In this document: positions 27,101 to 37,549 of the stretch, piece after piece
How positions within the stretch are numbered: position 1 is the first letter of the stretch
How the letters are laid out: each line of letters begins with the position of its first letter
NCBI GenBank assembly: GCA_003342895.1
Contig: PTFA01000010.1
Coordinates: 8,623,286-8,687,285 of the forward strand
Length of the DNA stretch: 64,000 nucleotides
DNA from: Casuarius casuarius
Taxonomy: Eukaryota; Chordata; Aves; Casuariiformes; Casuariidae
Direction: 5' to 3'
Translations under genes and position numbers: made by a program
The notes under the pieces: generated by a model
What the model was told of the DNA's origin: nothing
The model's input: the letters and a program-made list of their open reading frames with translations, nothing else
Database searches by the model: none

Positions 27101-30100
27101 AAACTGAGGGCCCGTAAAGCTTAACCTAAGGAAGAATTTTAGTAAATCCCACAGCTGGCATCTCTTCCTAAGGTATTTACTGTGAGCAAGGCCCTTCTAT
27201 TAAGTCTCTATTCAGCCATAGTGGAAGACAGGAAAAAAAAAAGGGGTGAGGGGCTGCTGTTGGAAATGTAAACTTTTGAGGAGAATTGAGGGATCTACTG
27301 CTTGGTTTTGTCTCCAGGTGTTCAGATCTCCATTCAAATTCAGATGACTTCAAGTGGACGAGTCGCTGGGGTTACCTAGTCTTCAGACTCCAGCTCACCG
27401 CTGCCCTGAAAACCCTTCATTCTCATACAGGAGGAAAGCACGTCTCTCTCCAAAAGCAATGCTCAACATTTTTCAGCAGCAACGTAATTGTTTCACAAGC
27501 TGGCAAAAAGATGGAGCTGAATTAAAAAGTCCTAATGGCAGGGAAAATTTTATGGCAAAAGGCTGGTCTGCGTTGTTTGCAGATATTACTAAGAGAGAAA
27601 TTTTCCGTGTTCTCCCCCTAAGGTTAAACAGTAAAATGAAAAACTGTAAAGTAAGGGTAGGAAAGTTGCCAAAAAGGGGGGTGTTGAGAGAGAGGAAAGA
27701 AAACTTTGCCATTTTATAGATGCAGAGTTTTAAAGAGCTTTAAATAAAACTTGAAGCTTTCAATCTGCTGAGGCCCAAACATGGGACCGAGATCTGAAGT
27801 GAGAGATACTACATGAAAACAGTACAGGAGATTTTAATGCCTATGATGTGCATTCTTTTAGCAGAAATAACTTTATTTTGCCTAAAAACTCAGTTTCCAG
27901 AAGCTCATTTTGGCCATAAGTAGTTTACTCTGATTGGTGGTCATAGGAAAGGAAGACAAGATTGTCTTGGAGGAGGTAGGGCCGTGAGCTTTACCCTGCT
28001 GTGGCAGTGAGTGGCTGTGTGGCCAAAGGTAAAATGTTTATTTCTGGCATGAAAATTAGCAGTGCAAAATGGAAAGGATACTTACCTTCAGAAAGCACTT
28101 TAAGACTGTACACTGCTTGAAAAGCTATATGCCTTGTTATGAGCATAAAGGTGTGCTAATACTCCAGGACTGAGTGAGGCCTTGACCTCACGCACAGGAG
28201 TATAACAACTTCAGTAAACATACAGCATCCCCCTGGAAAGGATATTGCAGAGTTACCTTAAAGTGTGATCATGTGTAGTAGCAGAGGTGTCCAAGAGCGG
28301 GCTCTCTGTCGTACCACTTCCATACATGCCAGGATTTATCCAAGCCGAACGGGCTCGCCTCTTTTTCTTCTCTTGTTCCTTACGTTTTCCAGGCTTTGCT
28401 TTCTTTTTCTTTCCTGATACCTTCAGGGGCTGCTCCTTGTAGGTCTGTGATTTGTTTGTCTCCTGAGTTAGGTATCTGCCCTCATCATCACTGCCAAATC
28501 GGATGGGGTAGTTCTTTGTGTTGGTAGCGGGCTTAGGGTTAGGCGAAACCTCCGAAGTCGCACGGATTTCTGCAGTGTTGACCCCTTCAATTAGATTTTG
28601 AAGGAAGATTCTTCTTCGTAAGTCTTGGATCGACTTGCCTTTGTCATGCAACAGCTGGTGCTCTGATACAGCCCTTTTGCTAAAGAAAGAGAAGAGCAGA
28701 AGGGAAAAAAGATATTTAGAATTTGGTTATTGCCAGTGCTTGGAACAACTCCTCTCTCCTCGGACAGCGGTGGCCTCAGTGACTGTGTACCAGCTCTCCA
28801 GCTTGGTGACATCAAGCTAAGTCAGACTGTTGGAGCAAGTTCTGTTTCTTAGAGTAGCTGCTCCCTGCAGAGAAGGGAAAGACCTAAGCCACCAACAATT
28901 CACAGCCGACTGATCATACACCACCAGACCTGGGGCTGGATTAGTCACCACTCTGTTCTAGGAAAGCATTAAAACTCTTAATATATCACACTTCAGGCAG
29001 TAAAACCAGGAAGGCAGTTGCCAGAGACAGGAGAACTAGGGGGTCAGATAATGGAGCACTGCAGTCAAACAAGAGAGGGAATAAATACTGAAGCCTGAAG
29101 TGGTGTTTATACAGCATCATTCTAATAATTTTCTTCTGCTCAGTCACGTACTTTAAAAATATAAATAAATACATAAAAGTGCATTTCAGTTCTAAATTTA
29201 AATAAATGCAATTGCTGGAGTGTAATGGAAAAATGTTCAGATTTGGGTACCTAAAACATAGGCACTTCAGTCCATAATGAGATATCCAGACAGGCAGCCT
29301 GAGCATCAGCAGTGATGAGCTTCAGCTGCTCCTGCTGATTTTATTGCTTGACCACGTGTGTCTAATTATGGTTTCAGAGGCCTTCCTGATACTCCTTTAA
29401 GGGTGAACTTTCGGGGCTGAATTTGTTGTCTTCTGTGCTCTTAGGGTCTTACACTAGCCCTCCTCACTGGATCTTCCTCCAGAGTATCCTGGTTTGTTTG
29501 AATAGATTTCTGGTGCTCTTCCAGAGTTCATTTACTCACCATTGCTACTGTGACATTTTGGTTCACTAACATCTGTCTTGTTCTTGAGGAAACTGGGAGA
29601 TGAGAGGTTGTACTGGCAAACAAGGTGTGAAACTTTTAAGGACAGAAGATAAAAGTGGCACCTGGATAATAAATAGCCATGAGAAAATATACACTTTTTC
29701 CTTGCTGTGGGATGGATGTACAGCTGCACTGTGAACTACAGCAAGAGTGCAAGTTGGGATTTTAGTTATGTTACTATGAACGCTATAATACAATTTATGC
29801 TTCCAATTGCCCTACTTCATTGTGCTGAGATTGGCTATGTATCCTCTCATCTTGCATCAGGGTACTGCATATGACTGGATCCTTACTAGCCAAAGAAAAT
29901 GAATTCAGTGCCTTGTCTGTCATATAATAATTTGGTCAGTTAGCTGGATACACAGTTGTTTCTGAATGTGGGTGAAACGGGAGATGACACATAACAGTGT
30001 GAGTGAATATTTCTTCCTTCCATCCCATCTCCAATCATCCTGCTATGTTACCAGGTTTCAAGATGTGGTGGACAAAGATGATATGCCAAATGATTGGAAG

Positions 30101-33100
30101 TGTTCTGTAGTTTATCTTTCTCAATCTCTTCAGCCAAACACTTTAGATTTGTGATTTGACCAGCAGTTGAGCTGTTTGAAATTAGCAACTTCATGTAGCA
30201 CTGGTTTAAGAGTATCCCCTTCATTTTTTGTCTTTGTAAATCTGCACTTTGTGAGTATTAGGTTAAAGTGGTCATAACTTAGTGTAAAAATCAGATGTAA
30301 ACACCAGCTTTCCCTCACTCCAAAATGAGACGGAAAGATGAGTGTAGTTTTCACATAAAATGATACAGTGAGCATACTTGCTCAAAATCAGGCCTACATA
30401 TGCTCAAAAGGTTTGTGAGCACACCCCTTGCCAAACATTGTCCGTCTTTTACGTATCCTCAAATCAGATGAGTTTCAGATGACTTCAGACTTTAGGGCAA
30501 GAATATGCCTTTCCACTCAATGACTCTAAGCAAAAATACAATGCGATAATACTGAGCCGAATCCATATTGTTTCATTCTCTCATTCTCTTCAGTGCAGCT
30601 GTAACCATTAACACAAGCTCAGGATCTCCCCTAGGAGAACTGTTTTGACCAGTATACTTACTGAAGCTCTCCAACAGCTTTCTCTAACCACCTTCTTGTT
30701 AAGGTCAGTCTGATTTGCAAGTATGTTAATAAAGCTAGCACCTTGGACTCTTCTGCATGGCATACTTTTGTGCTGTTCCTCAATCTATCCTTTGTGACTC
30801 AAATTACATTCCTAGCTTCAGAACTCTATTTTCCCAGGATATTTCCATGGGAAATGGGGAAGGTTTCTCCTTTCACTCTTCTACTTTAAAAAAAACACAC
30901 AAAATCTTAGTGCTTTACTGAGTTTAAAATAGTATGCCTCATGTGATGAGCAAAGCTTTCCTACTGCCTCTTGTAAACTATCAAGAATAATTCCTTTTAT
31001 CACAGACAACCTAAAGCTGCCTTAATCTTGTAATGTGTATTTGGTCAATTTCCCCACTGTTACAAAATCCTGACTCTCTAAAGCCTATTATTAAAGGACT
31101 CTTGATTGAAAAGTTATTCAATTTTACAGAGTTGAAACCTAAAGATTTGGTTCCAATACACACAGGACAGTGAAACAGCATTACAGGACATACATCTTGT
31201 GTGAGTATGTATTTCCAAAATAATGCATGGATTGATGTGTGAAGGTTAGTGTGTCAAAGAGGGTGGGTTTCTGTTTAAATGTCTGTATGATATCTAGCAT
31301 CAAGTCTGGCCCCAAATAACATTCTGCTATTCCAGATGATTGTATAACATTATGTAGTGTTACATTTCAGATGACTCTTATTACTCAGCCAGACTTGAGG
31401 ATTACATTTTGCCTACCAATTTCCTTTGTATACTGTAGATCAAAAATATCCCTAAAATGAAGAAGATATGGTAGATGCATATCTCTCTGACCTTCTCCCT
31501 CCCTCAGCCCAGTCATTCAAACAACTCCTATGTTTGTAAACCAGAGAAAAAGCTTGCCCAAGGAAGCTGATGTAAGAAGTGCTTCATAATAGAGATATCA
31601 ACAACATCTCACCTACACACACAGTACGGAGGCAATGGAAACCAAAATGATTGTATTCACACTTTGGGTATGATATGTAAGAAATATTAGGCTGTTAGGG
31701 TTAAGATGACCCACTAGAGGTCCCTTCCATCCTTCTATAAAATACACTTCTCATCCAAGGAAAAAAGAGTCTGACCCCAAACCAAGTGCAGTAAATGCTA
31801 AGCTTACATGTGGTAGGCATTTCTGAGAGAAGGACGATGGTGATGGTTTGTATTTCACCAAAGTGCCCAGACTAATTATTGTATCCGAGTATACTACGCA
31901 CACATGAGACTTAATGTTTCCTTATAAGAAAAAAACACTTTATAGAAAACTAGGACTTCTGGCCATTCTGACTTCTAAACACTTACTTCCTGATAACTTG
32001 TTCTTTTCAGACACATTCTTTGTTCTTTTCTTTCACTAGCTATCTAGTGTCACTGAGAAGTAACATTCTTCAAGCATCAGCTTTCTATCTCAGAATTGTT
32101 CTTATTTTACTGTCATTATCCTTGAATATTCATGTTGAGTCTGATCATTAGTTCAGCAAAATAAGTGGAAAGGCTTCAGTGAGCTTTCTGTCTGGACTTT
32201 GCAAGACTCTGAGTGTCCTTGCCTTGCACTGGCTCCAAAGGGAATGAAAGCTGCTCAACCTATCTCAGGATTAGGAAAAATGTTTTCAGCAGATTCAGGG
32301 ACATAATGCTGCAGTGTCTAGGCACGCTGATAAAAATATCTAATTTCATTTTGAGGCATTACTGGGTTTTTCAAAAGATCTTTAGCAGCTAAAGCATTTC
32401 TATAACAAATAGTATGTCTGGCACTTTTTTCTGGGGCCAGTTTATAATAGTAGATAGCTTTCCATAGGAGATTTGCCTTAGTAAGGTCTGTAAAACTGGG
32501 CCTGTGGCATTTTGCCTTTTTTTTGCATGACTATAATAATGTCCTTCAGTATTTTCATCCATTACTGGTTTAAGCCTTCCTTTGACTGAGAAAAAAATCT
32601 CTAGGCTTAAGTGAGTTATTAACCATTAACTCTAGGAATGGTTTGTGGTGATATTTAAACAGGACACATGTTTGAGTGTGGTGTCTGTGTTTGTGCTGTA
32701 CCCACAAACAAAACTACGTGAATGCCACTAACTGACAGCTAACTGGTTTCTTGTGTGTGTTTTACATGCCATGGCAAAGAGGGAGTTGAGAAATGCATTT
32801 TTGACTATTTAGCTTCCACTTTTCTTCCCTCTGTCAGGATAGAATAGGGATAGTGAGAAGACCTCTAATCTTGACCTTTAAAAACAATTGTTAGAACAAC
32901 CCTAACTTAAAAAAGAGAAAGAGTATTTCTTTGCAAATCTAAACTTTCTAACAAATTTGGCTTAGCTCCAATTCAGAGTTTCTTAGCCAAGGAAATATAG
33001 TATTAGACTGTACTTCAATTATTTTCATTTTTTTATTTGTTGGGTTCTCTGTACAGCCAAAGAGAAGAAAACAGTCTCAGACAAAAGATATAGTTCAAGG

Positions 33101-34419
33101 GTAGTTTGCAGGAGTACAAATATTAATGGACTGGGAAGAATACACTGTTGCATTATCATCAGTACAATGTCCTACAAAATTTGCTCTAGGAGATTTATAA
33201 TAGCTGTCCACTTGGTGCCAAAGCTCAGGCGTGTCTGAAGTCACTTCACCTGGGGGAATTTTTGTTGCTTGAATGGCAGAGGAAGAGATATCTGGAGCGC
33301 TTGTCCTTATATACATAATGAAACAGCTGCCAGAGAACCTATCTGGAGTTAAGTTTTTCCTCTGCCACGCTTCCCTGTATGGTGTGACTGGATTTTCTAA
33401 TCCTCTTTCTCCTGACTCCCTTTTGCACTTAATAAAAACACAGGCCTCCTCAGTAGAGACTGAAGGGTTCCTTCCTTAGAAAATCTGATGCAAGTCCACC
33501 ACTGAACTGCCTACAGAGATCCAGTGAGCTACACGGGTGAGACAATTGCTCCTACATCAGACCAGTTTTTTCTCTGCTGCGCTTTGCCTAGGGGATGTTA
33601 GTATGAGCCGTGTTGATTATTTTGGAAGAGGCATAGAGGTCATTTCCTGAACAGAATCTCTTAAGTTACATTATCATTTATCAAAAACATGCTTCTGCCT
33701 CCAAGTCAGATACTGGACTCCCAGTGGAAAGATTATTGCTAATAGGGCAGAAATCCAAATAAATTGTTCAGTACTTCAGTTTCATGATGGCCCTAACTAC
33801 CGTGTATTTTCACTAACCTTATCAATATTGGCTCCATGCCAGGGTGTAAAAGGGTATATAGTACAGTATCTAACATACAGAAGTTTGATAAAACAGGATG
33901 CTCCCTCCTAGGACTCCCCCAGGGTGCAGAAAGGTATGTAGGCAACACTGTACGCTGGACAAATGTACAGCTGTATTGCTGCTCCCCACACAAGAAGGCA
34001 CTCTCAAGTTCAGCATTCCCTTGTCCAAAAGTTTTATAAGGTCAGAGAACTGAAAAGTGTCCTTTGCCTGGTGCAAGTGGCTGCTTGCAGAAGCCCCTTT
34101 ACCTACTACTTGGACAAAAACAGCGACAAGAGCACCTGGGGGCAGGTAAATCCGGAGCCACTCCCGTGCCGAACTGCGCTGGGGAGCGCTGCTGGAGGCT
34201 GGGAAAGCTACCGGGCTGCTCCCGCTACAAGCGCTCGCCTTGCGGGCCCACGGGTGTGTGTCCCCCCGACCTTCCTCCCCACTTACATAAGGATCAAAGC
34301 GAGAAAAGGGAAACTCACAGTCTGCGGCTGATTCCCTCCACTGATCTCCCGTAAGAGGGCACGGAATAGCTCAGCAGAAACACTGCGAAACTCCACTGCT
34401 GGAAGAGTTTAGTGAACAT
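24161..34419 (-). CDS. PTHLH: Parathyroid hormone-related protein (PTHrP) precursor, spliced gene
   Basis: This is a secreted paracrine hormone that signals through the class B receptor PTH1R; it controls chondrocyte maturation, calcium handling and smooth muscle tone. The coding sequence joins 34319-34419 to either 28253-28679 (175 aa precursor, 139 aa mature) or 28257-28679 plus 24161-24170 (177 aa precursor, 141 aa mature). The phases fit: the first exon ends with CT and the second starts with C, rebuilding Leu34. Precursor order: signal peptide (about 1-24), propeptide (25-36) ending RRLKR, then the mature peptide starting [18 protein letters not shown]. Mature positions: PTH-like receptor region 1-34, mid-region 38-86, basic nuclear localisation segment 87-106, osteostatin-like ARSAW at 107-111. 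Lengths match the family. Introns are 5639 and 4086 nt, with GT-AG ends. Identity rests on the diagnostic N-terminus and is firm; the choice of 3' end is isoform-dependent. Confidence 0.97.
24171..28256 (-). other. PTHLH: PTHLH last intron (alternatively retained)
   Basis: This 4086 nt intron runs between the stop-embedded donor and the terminal exon acceptor. Its first part doubles as 3' UTR of the 139 form. It contains an exact GACCACCCA at 24716-24724. I see no other coding exon in it. Confidence 0.75.
27873..27878 (-). terminator. PTHLH: Candidate polyadenylation signal for the unspliced 139 form
   Basis: If the donor at the stop codon is not used, transcription continues into the following intron. 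The minus strand has AATAAA at 28042-28037 and at 27878-27873, about 210 and 375 nt past the TAA. Either could end a 139-form mRNA. Neither has an obvious GU-rich downstream element, so support is weak. Confidence 0.3.
28251..28259 (-). promoter_or_regulatory. PTHLH: Splice donor overlapping the stop codon
   Basis: Minus-strand sequence AAG|GTAACT: the exon can end at 28257, and the intron would start GTAACT. The same bases hold AGG TAA, the last codon and stop of the 139-residue form. Use or non-use of this donor therefore decides the C-terminus. Human PTHLH has the same arrangement. Confidence 0.85.
28253..28679 (-). CDS. PTHLH: PTHLH main coding exon: mature PTHrP, 139-residue form
   Basis: The exon starts after the acceptor TTCTTTAG at 28680 with C AAA AGG, giving Leu34-Lys35-Arg36 and completing the furin-type site RRLKR. 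The mature peptide begins at GCT (28672-28670) with [13 protein letters not shown]. Visible parts, in mature numbering: receptor-binding region 1-34 ([16 protein letters not shown] at 19-34), [14 protein letters not shown] at 59-72, [23 protein letters not shown] at 87-106, ARSAW at 107-111, and a Thr/Ser-rich tail ending THDHTLR139. There is no ATG at the head of this open frame; it opens at TTG (28651), which is simply Leu8 of the mature peptide, so the exon has to be joined to the upstream one. The TAA stop at 28255-28253 overlaps a splice donor. Confidence 0.97.
31680..31745 (+). mobile_element. CR1 LINE 3' end fragment
   Basis: The sequence GGGTTAAGATGACCCACTAG followed by AGGTCCCTTCCATCCTTCTA matches the conserved 3' terminus of CR1 elements, which usually read GACTAGATGACC, then AGGTCCCTTCCA, then a short terminal repeat. 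Only the 3' end is visible, in sense orientation on the plus strand, inside a PTHLH intron. Confidence 0.7.
33838..33965 (+). repeat. Possible diverged tandem duplication
   Basis: CCAGGGTGTAAAAGGGTATA at about 33839 and CCAGGGTGCAGAAAGGTATG at about 33918 align with few differences, about 79 bases apart. Similarity weakens after the first 25 bases. It is an old local duplication or a chance match. Confidence 0.35.
34319..34419 (-). CDS. PTHLH: PTHLH coding exon 1: signal peptide and propeptide
   Basis: This exon encodes residues 1-33 and two bases of codon 34. It starts [20 protein letters not shown], a signal peptide with a hydrophobic core at about 11-20. The propeptide follows and ends with RSVEGISRR before the exon boundary. 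The start was chosen because it is the only ATG in frame after the upstream acceptor; it has A at -3 (ATACAATGT). I recall the chicken protein starting with two methionines; here the codon before the ATG is ACA, so only one is possible. The exon ends CAGACT and the donor GTGAGT follows at 34318-34313. Opposite-strand open frames over this exon are shadows. Confidence 0.95.
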
Positions 34420-34441
34420 TGTATCCTCCGGGTCTTAAAAC
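34420..34441 (-). other. PTHLH: PTHLH 5' UTR segment in the first coding exon
   Basis: There are 22 nt between the acceptor (minus-strand CCTTTCCTTGCAG ending at 34442) and the ATG. The segment contains no ATG. The acceptor shows that at least one non-coding 5' exon lies upstream, as in mammalian PTHLH, where alternative first exons feed this one. Confidence 0.8.
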
Positions 34442-35992
34442 CTGCAAGGAAAGGAAGATCAATTCCGAGCGACACATGCGCCAGCGCCGTTCCCAAACGG
34501 TCCCTGCTTTCGGCTGCACCAGCTCTGAGACTGTGAAGGAAAAACAAACTTTCTGAACTCTCGGCAGCGGCTCCCTCCTTCCAAACTTTGTTCCGTCCTC
34601 TCCCTTCCTTGCAGCCTGCCTCTCTCTCTCAAGCTACGTGGAGGCAAGATCTCTCTTAATATTGTTAAAAAAAAAATCCAGCTCACATTTGTATCGGGTT
34701 AAGGCGCGTCTCCATTTGTCTCCCTGCGCCGTGTTCAACTCCAGCCTGGAAAGCGGCTGGCTCAGGGCTTTACGTTACAAGGCAAACCCTCTTTTCAGAT
34801 AAGGAAAGGTTCCCAAAAGTCAGCTCAGCTATCCTCTTCCCTAAACAGGCGCACACATACACACAAACGCACAAACACAGAGGCAGGGAGAAACGCATCT
34901 ATACATCTGTCTGTACCTCTGAAAATAATCAGGTTTACGTCCGTCGCTTCCGCAGAGTTGGGTCCACACTGTGTCAAAGGAAAGTGAACTCAAGCAAAAG
35001 TGTGTTGTGAAGCTGGAAAGCCAGAGAGGTCTAAGAGGAGCAGTAGCCCGGGGAAGCTCAGAGGCTGGGAAGCATGCTTGGCTGTGCAGGTTGGATTGGG
35101 CTGGAGCCTGCAATGTTCACACGCTCCGGAGCAGCCTCTCGGAGACCTGCAGGAGGACGGAGGGTTTTGCAAAGAGATGGCGCCCTAGGAACATGTGCGG
35201 AGCGAGCGAGAGCCCAGCGCGGGATACCCGCAGCCAAAAAAAGAAACTAGAAATCAGCGCTTCCCAGGACCGGAATCAAAACGGAGCGAAGAAAGGGAAA
35301 CACCCGCGGCAGTACATGCACGCAGCAGACCCCAAGGACTCCCGCCAAGCTCTTCTCATCTTCTGCAGCCGGGCTCTTCTCCCTCTCCCTCTTCGTGTTT
35401 ACCCCTAGGTCAGCGCCTCCCCTGCCGCAGCGCAGTGAAAAGGGCGATCCCCCATCAGCGAGGCACTTTTCAGTTCAAGCCCAAAAGCCTAGCCTGGGAT
35501 CGTTGCCGCCTTTCCTTTCACACACCTACCGTTGATCGTCGCGAGTTCACCTATTAGCTGCAGGGCTGATTCCTAACGATGTTAATTGTGTGCTAGTAAA
35601 GGGGAGGCGGGGGGGGGGGTCTAAAGGGGAGGGCTGGGGGGAAGGACTCTCAGTCTGTGCACACAGGCGCTGCTGGCCAGAAAAATAGATCAGTGGAAAG
35701 TTTTCCTCCTCCTTTCCCTCTTGCGCTCCCTTCAACTTATCGCCTCCGCGAAAGTCTACAGAGGCCGGGCCGTTGCGAATATATGCGTCGGGTTACGAGA
35801 GGCGGGCGGCGGCGGAGGGGCGGCGGCAGTGGGTGCTGGGCCGCTCCGCCAGCAGCCCCGTGCGCCCCTCCGCCGCCCCGCGCCTCCCCCGCGCCCCGCA
35901 GCCCCGCGCTTCTCCCCCGCCGAGGCAACGGCCGAATTTTCCATCACAGGAAAACACTTATGTAAAAAACCAAAGGTAACACAATCCGCCCC

Positions 35993-35998
35993 TTTATA
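35993..35998 (-). promoter_or_regulatory. PTHLH: Candidate TATA box of a PTHLH promoter
   Basis: The minus strand reads TGTATAAAGGGGCGG: a TATAAA followed at once by a GC-box-like GGGGCGG. It lies about 1.55 kb upstream of the first coding exon acceptor, inside the CpG island, and would put a start site near 35965. Mammalian PTHLH uses both TATA and GC-rich promoters. No transcript evidence. Confidence 0.4.
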
Positions 35999-37247
35999 CA
36001 TCCTTCCCGCGCAAGAAACTGCCCCGGGTTATTATGAAGTAACGTGTGGGGAGAAAAGCCTGTGTTTTTTTGATGCCCCTCTCCCTCTCCCCCGCGGCCA
36101 GTTCTTTTTATTTTTTTTTTCTCTCCAAAGGGAAATAATTTGTAAACCAATCTTCTGAGAAACTGTGCAACAATAGAGGATGGGTTTTCCTGCGCTCCTT
36201 GGCCCTGCCCAGGTGTTTTCCGGCAGCAATAAACACCTGGGGGACACAGGCTCCCCCTCGGCAGCATCCCGGCCAGCGCACGCCGCACACAGCCCCGCTC
36301 CGCGCCCCGCGGACACCTCCGCGGGCGGGACCCGTCCGCTGCCGCCGCCGTCCCCACCGCCAGCAGGTACGCAGGGGTCATCGGTTCCTGCCACCGACAG
36401 CCTGGTTTACAGCAAGCCCTTTCCCAGCGCTCTCGCAAGCCGCAGCAAAACACTGAGGTGTGGTGGGTGGTGGCTCCTTCTCATCCTCGCCCCGTTTTAC
36501 AGAACGCTTTCTGAAGAAAGTTTAGTTGCGAGCGAACCGTTTTCATACCTGCAGGTTATTTTGCGTTAAACGATACTTGCTGCCACAATTAAAAAACCCC
36601 AGCTAGTCAGCCAAATTTCATACCACACAGGCAAATAAAACCGAAAACATAAGAACTGAAATAGAAATCATGCTGAAAACATTAAATCGTTTATGCTGTA
36701 AATAAATCCCTTGTGCACCTATAAATTAAAATGTATAGCTAATAGGCTTCTTTGATTTACATTGCCTTTTCGACTAATTAAAAATAATTGTGACATCCCC
36801 TGAAAACAGCCCCCCACACACTCATAACTCTATTGCTGGTGTTAATGGTAAAACGTCCATCAAATATTTTTAGAATTTCCTTTCCCCCAGAAATTAAAAA
36901 AAAAAAAAACTTACAGACTCAGGAAAAATAAATAGCCTTTATAAACTTGGAATACTGAACTTTCTTCACAATTTATTACTTCACCTTTTCCTTGAGTTAC
37001 AGCCCTCTGTGCCTCTCAGAGATCACCCTGGCTGATCTTCTCAGCAACCGCTTCCAAAACTATTCTCTATCCTTAAGAAAACAGAAAAAAAAGTGAAATA
37101 AATCAAAAAAAGAAATACTTTTCAAAAGAAATCCAGCCCTAAAGAGTTTTTATTCGCGTGCAGCAGATTAGTGTTAAATAAAGGGTTTTAAAAGCAGGTG
37201 CTTTTCTCCCTTGCTGCTCTTTTTATTGTGAAGAGCAGAAGCTTCTC

Positions 37248-37260
37248 CTAATATATATAG
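37248..37260 (-). promoter_or_regulatory. PTHLH: Candidate distal TATA element of PTHLH
   Basis: The minus strand reads CTATATATATTAG. It is about 1.25 kb upstream of the other candidate TATA box. Downstream donors that could end a first exon are TCT|GTAAGT (GT starts at 36914) and CAG|GTATGA (GT starts at 36548). The motif is nearly palindromic, so the strand is uncertain, and it could be a chance AT stretch. Confidence 0.25.
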
Positions 37261-37458
37261 TGAGGGAGACCCTTCTCTATTGCTTTTATTGAAAAGACCA
37301 AACTTGTGACATCACTAACCACCTTCCTATGGCTGAGTTTGCCTCATCTCTGCCTCAGTGGGCTTGGAAAAAAAAAAATCTATGGCTTTGCTAATGTGGC
37401 AGGAACTAAGCAGTGCCAAATCCGTTGCGAAGACTTACTATCATACCATGATACCATG

Positions 37459-37538
37459 CCCCCCCCCTTTTTTTTCCCTCCCCCTCCCCCCCCCCCCCCC
37501 CCCCCCCTTTTTTTCCCCCCCCCCCCCCCCCCCCCCCC
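37459..37538. repeat. C/T homopolymer tract (poly-C blocks)
   Basis: Alternating runs of C and T on the plus strand: about 9 C, 9 T, then C blocks of up to about 30 bases broken by a T run. The minus strand is a G-run series able to form G-quadruplexes. Lengths of such runs are often unreliable in assemblies. The open frames through it (polyproline or polyglycine) are artefacts. Confidence 0.85.
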
Positions 37539-37549
37539 GAATACTTTGT

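Larger units (their letters stand above)
28680..34318 (-). other. PTHLH: PTHLH intron between the two main coding exons
   Basis: This 5639 nt intron has a GTGAGT donor and a pyrimidine-rich TTTCTTTAG acceptor. It is AT-rich with no supported coding exon. It holds a short CR1 3' end near 31.7 kb and a diverged tandem pair near 33.8-33.95 kb. Its 5' end lies in the GC-rich promoter region. Confidence 0.85.
34100..36400. promoter_or_regulatory. CpG island over the PTHLH 5' end
   Basis: GC content and CpG density rise sharply compared with the AT-rich flanks. The densest part is at about 35770-35940, with runs such as GGGCGGCGGCGGAGGGGCGG and cytosine-rich stretches. It covers the first coding exon and its upstream region, as expected for the promoter of this gene. 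Many overlapping open frames in all frames here come from low stop-codon density and are not genes. Boundaries are by eye. Confidence 0.8.

Noticed and set aside
28649..28651. TTG start of a 132-codon open frame
   Set aside because: It is an internal codon (Leu8 of mature PTHrP); the real start is in the upstream exon.
34278..34290. Minus-strand donor-like TTAT|GTAAGT just after the first coding exon
   Set aside because: Using it would extend the exon past the better GTGAGT donor, whose phase matches the next exon and the known protein.
35944..36453. Minus-strand open frame of 169 codons in the CpG island
   Set aside because: Overlapping open frames on both strands and in several frames come from GC richness; composition is Arg/Gly/Pro-rich and no homology is seen.
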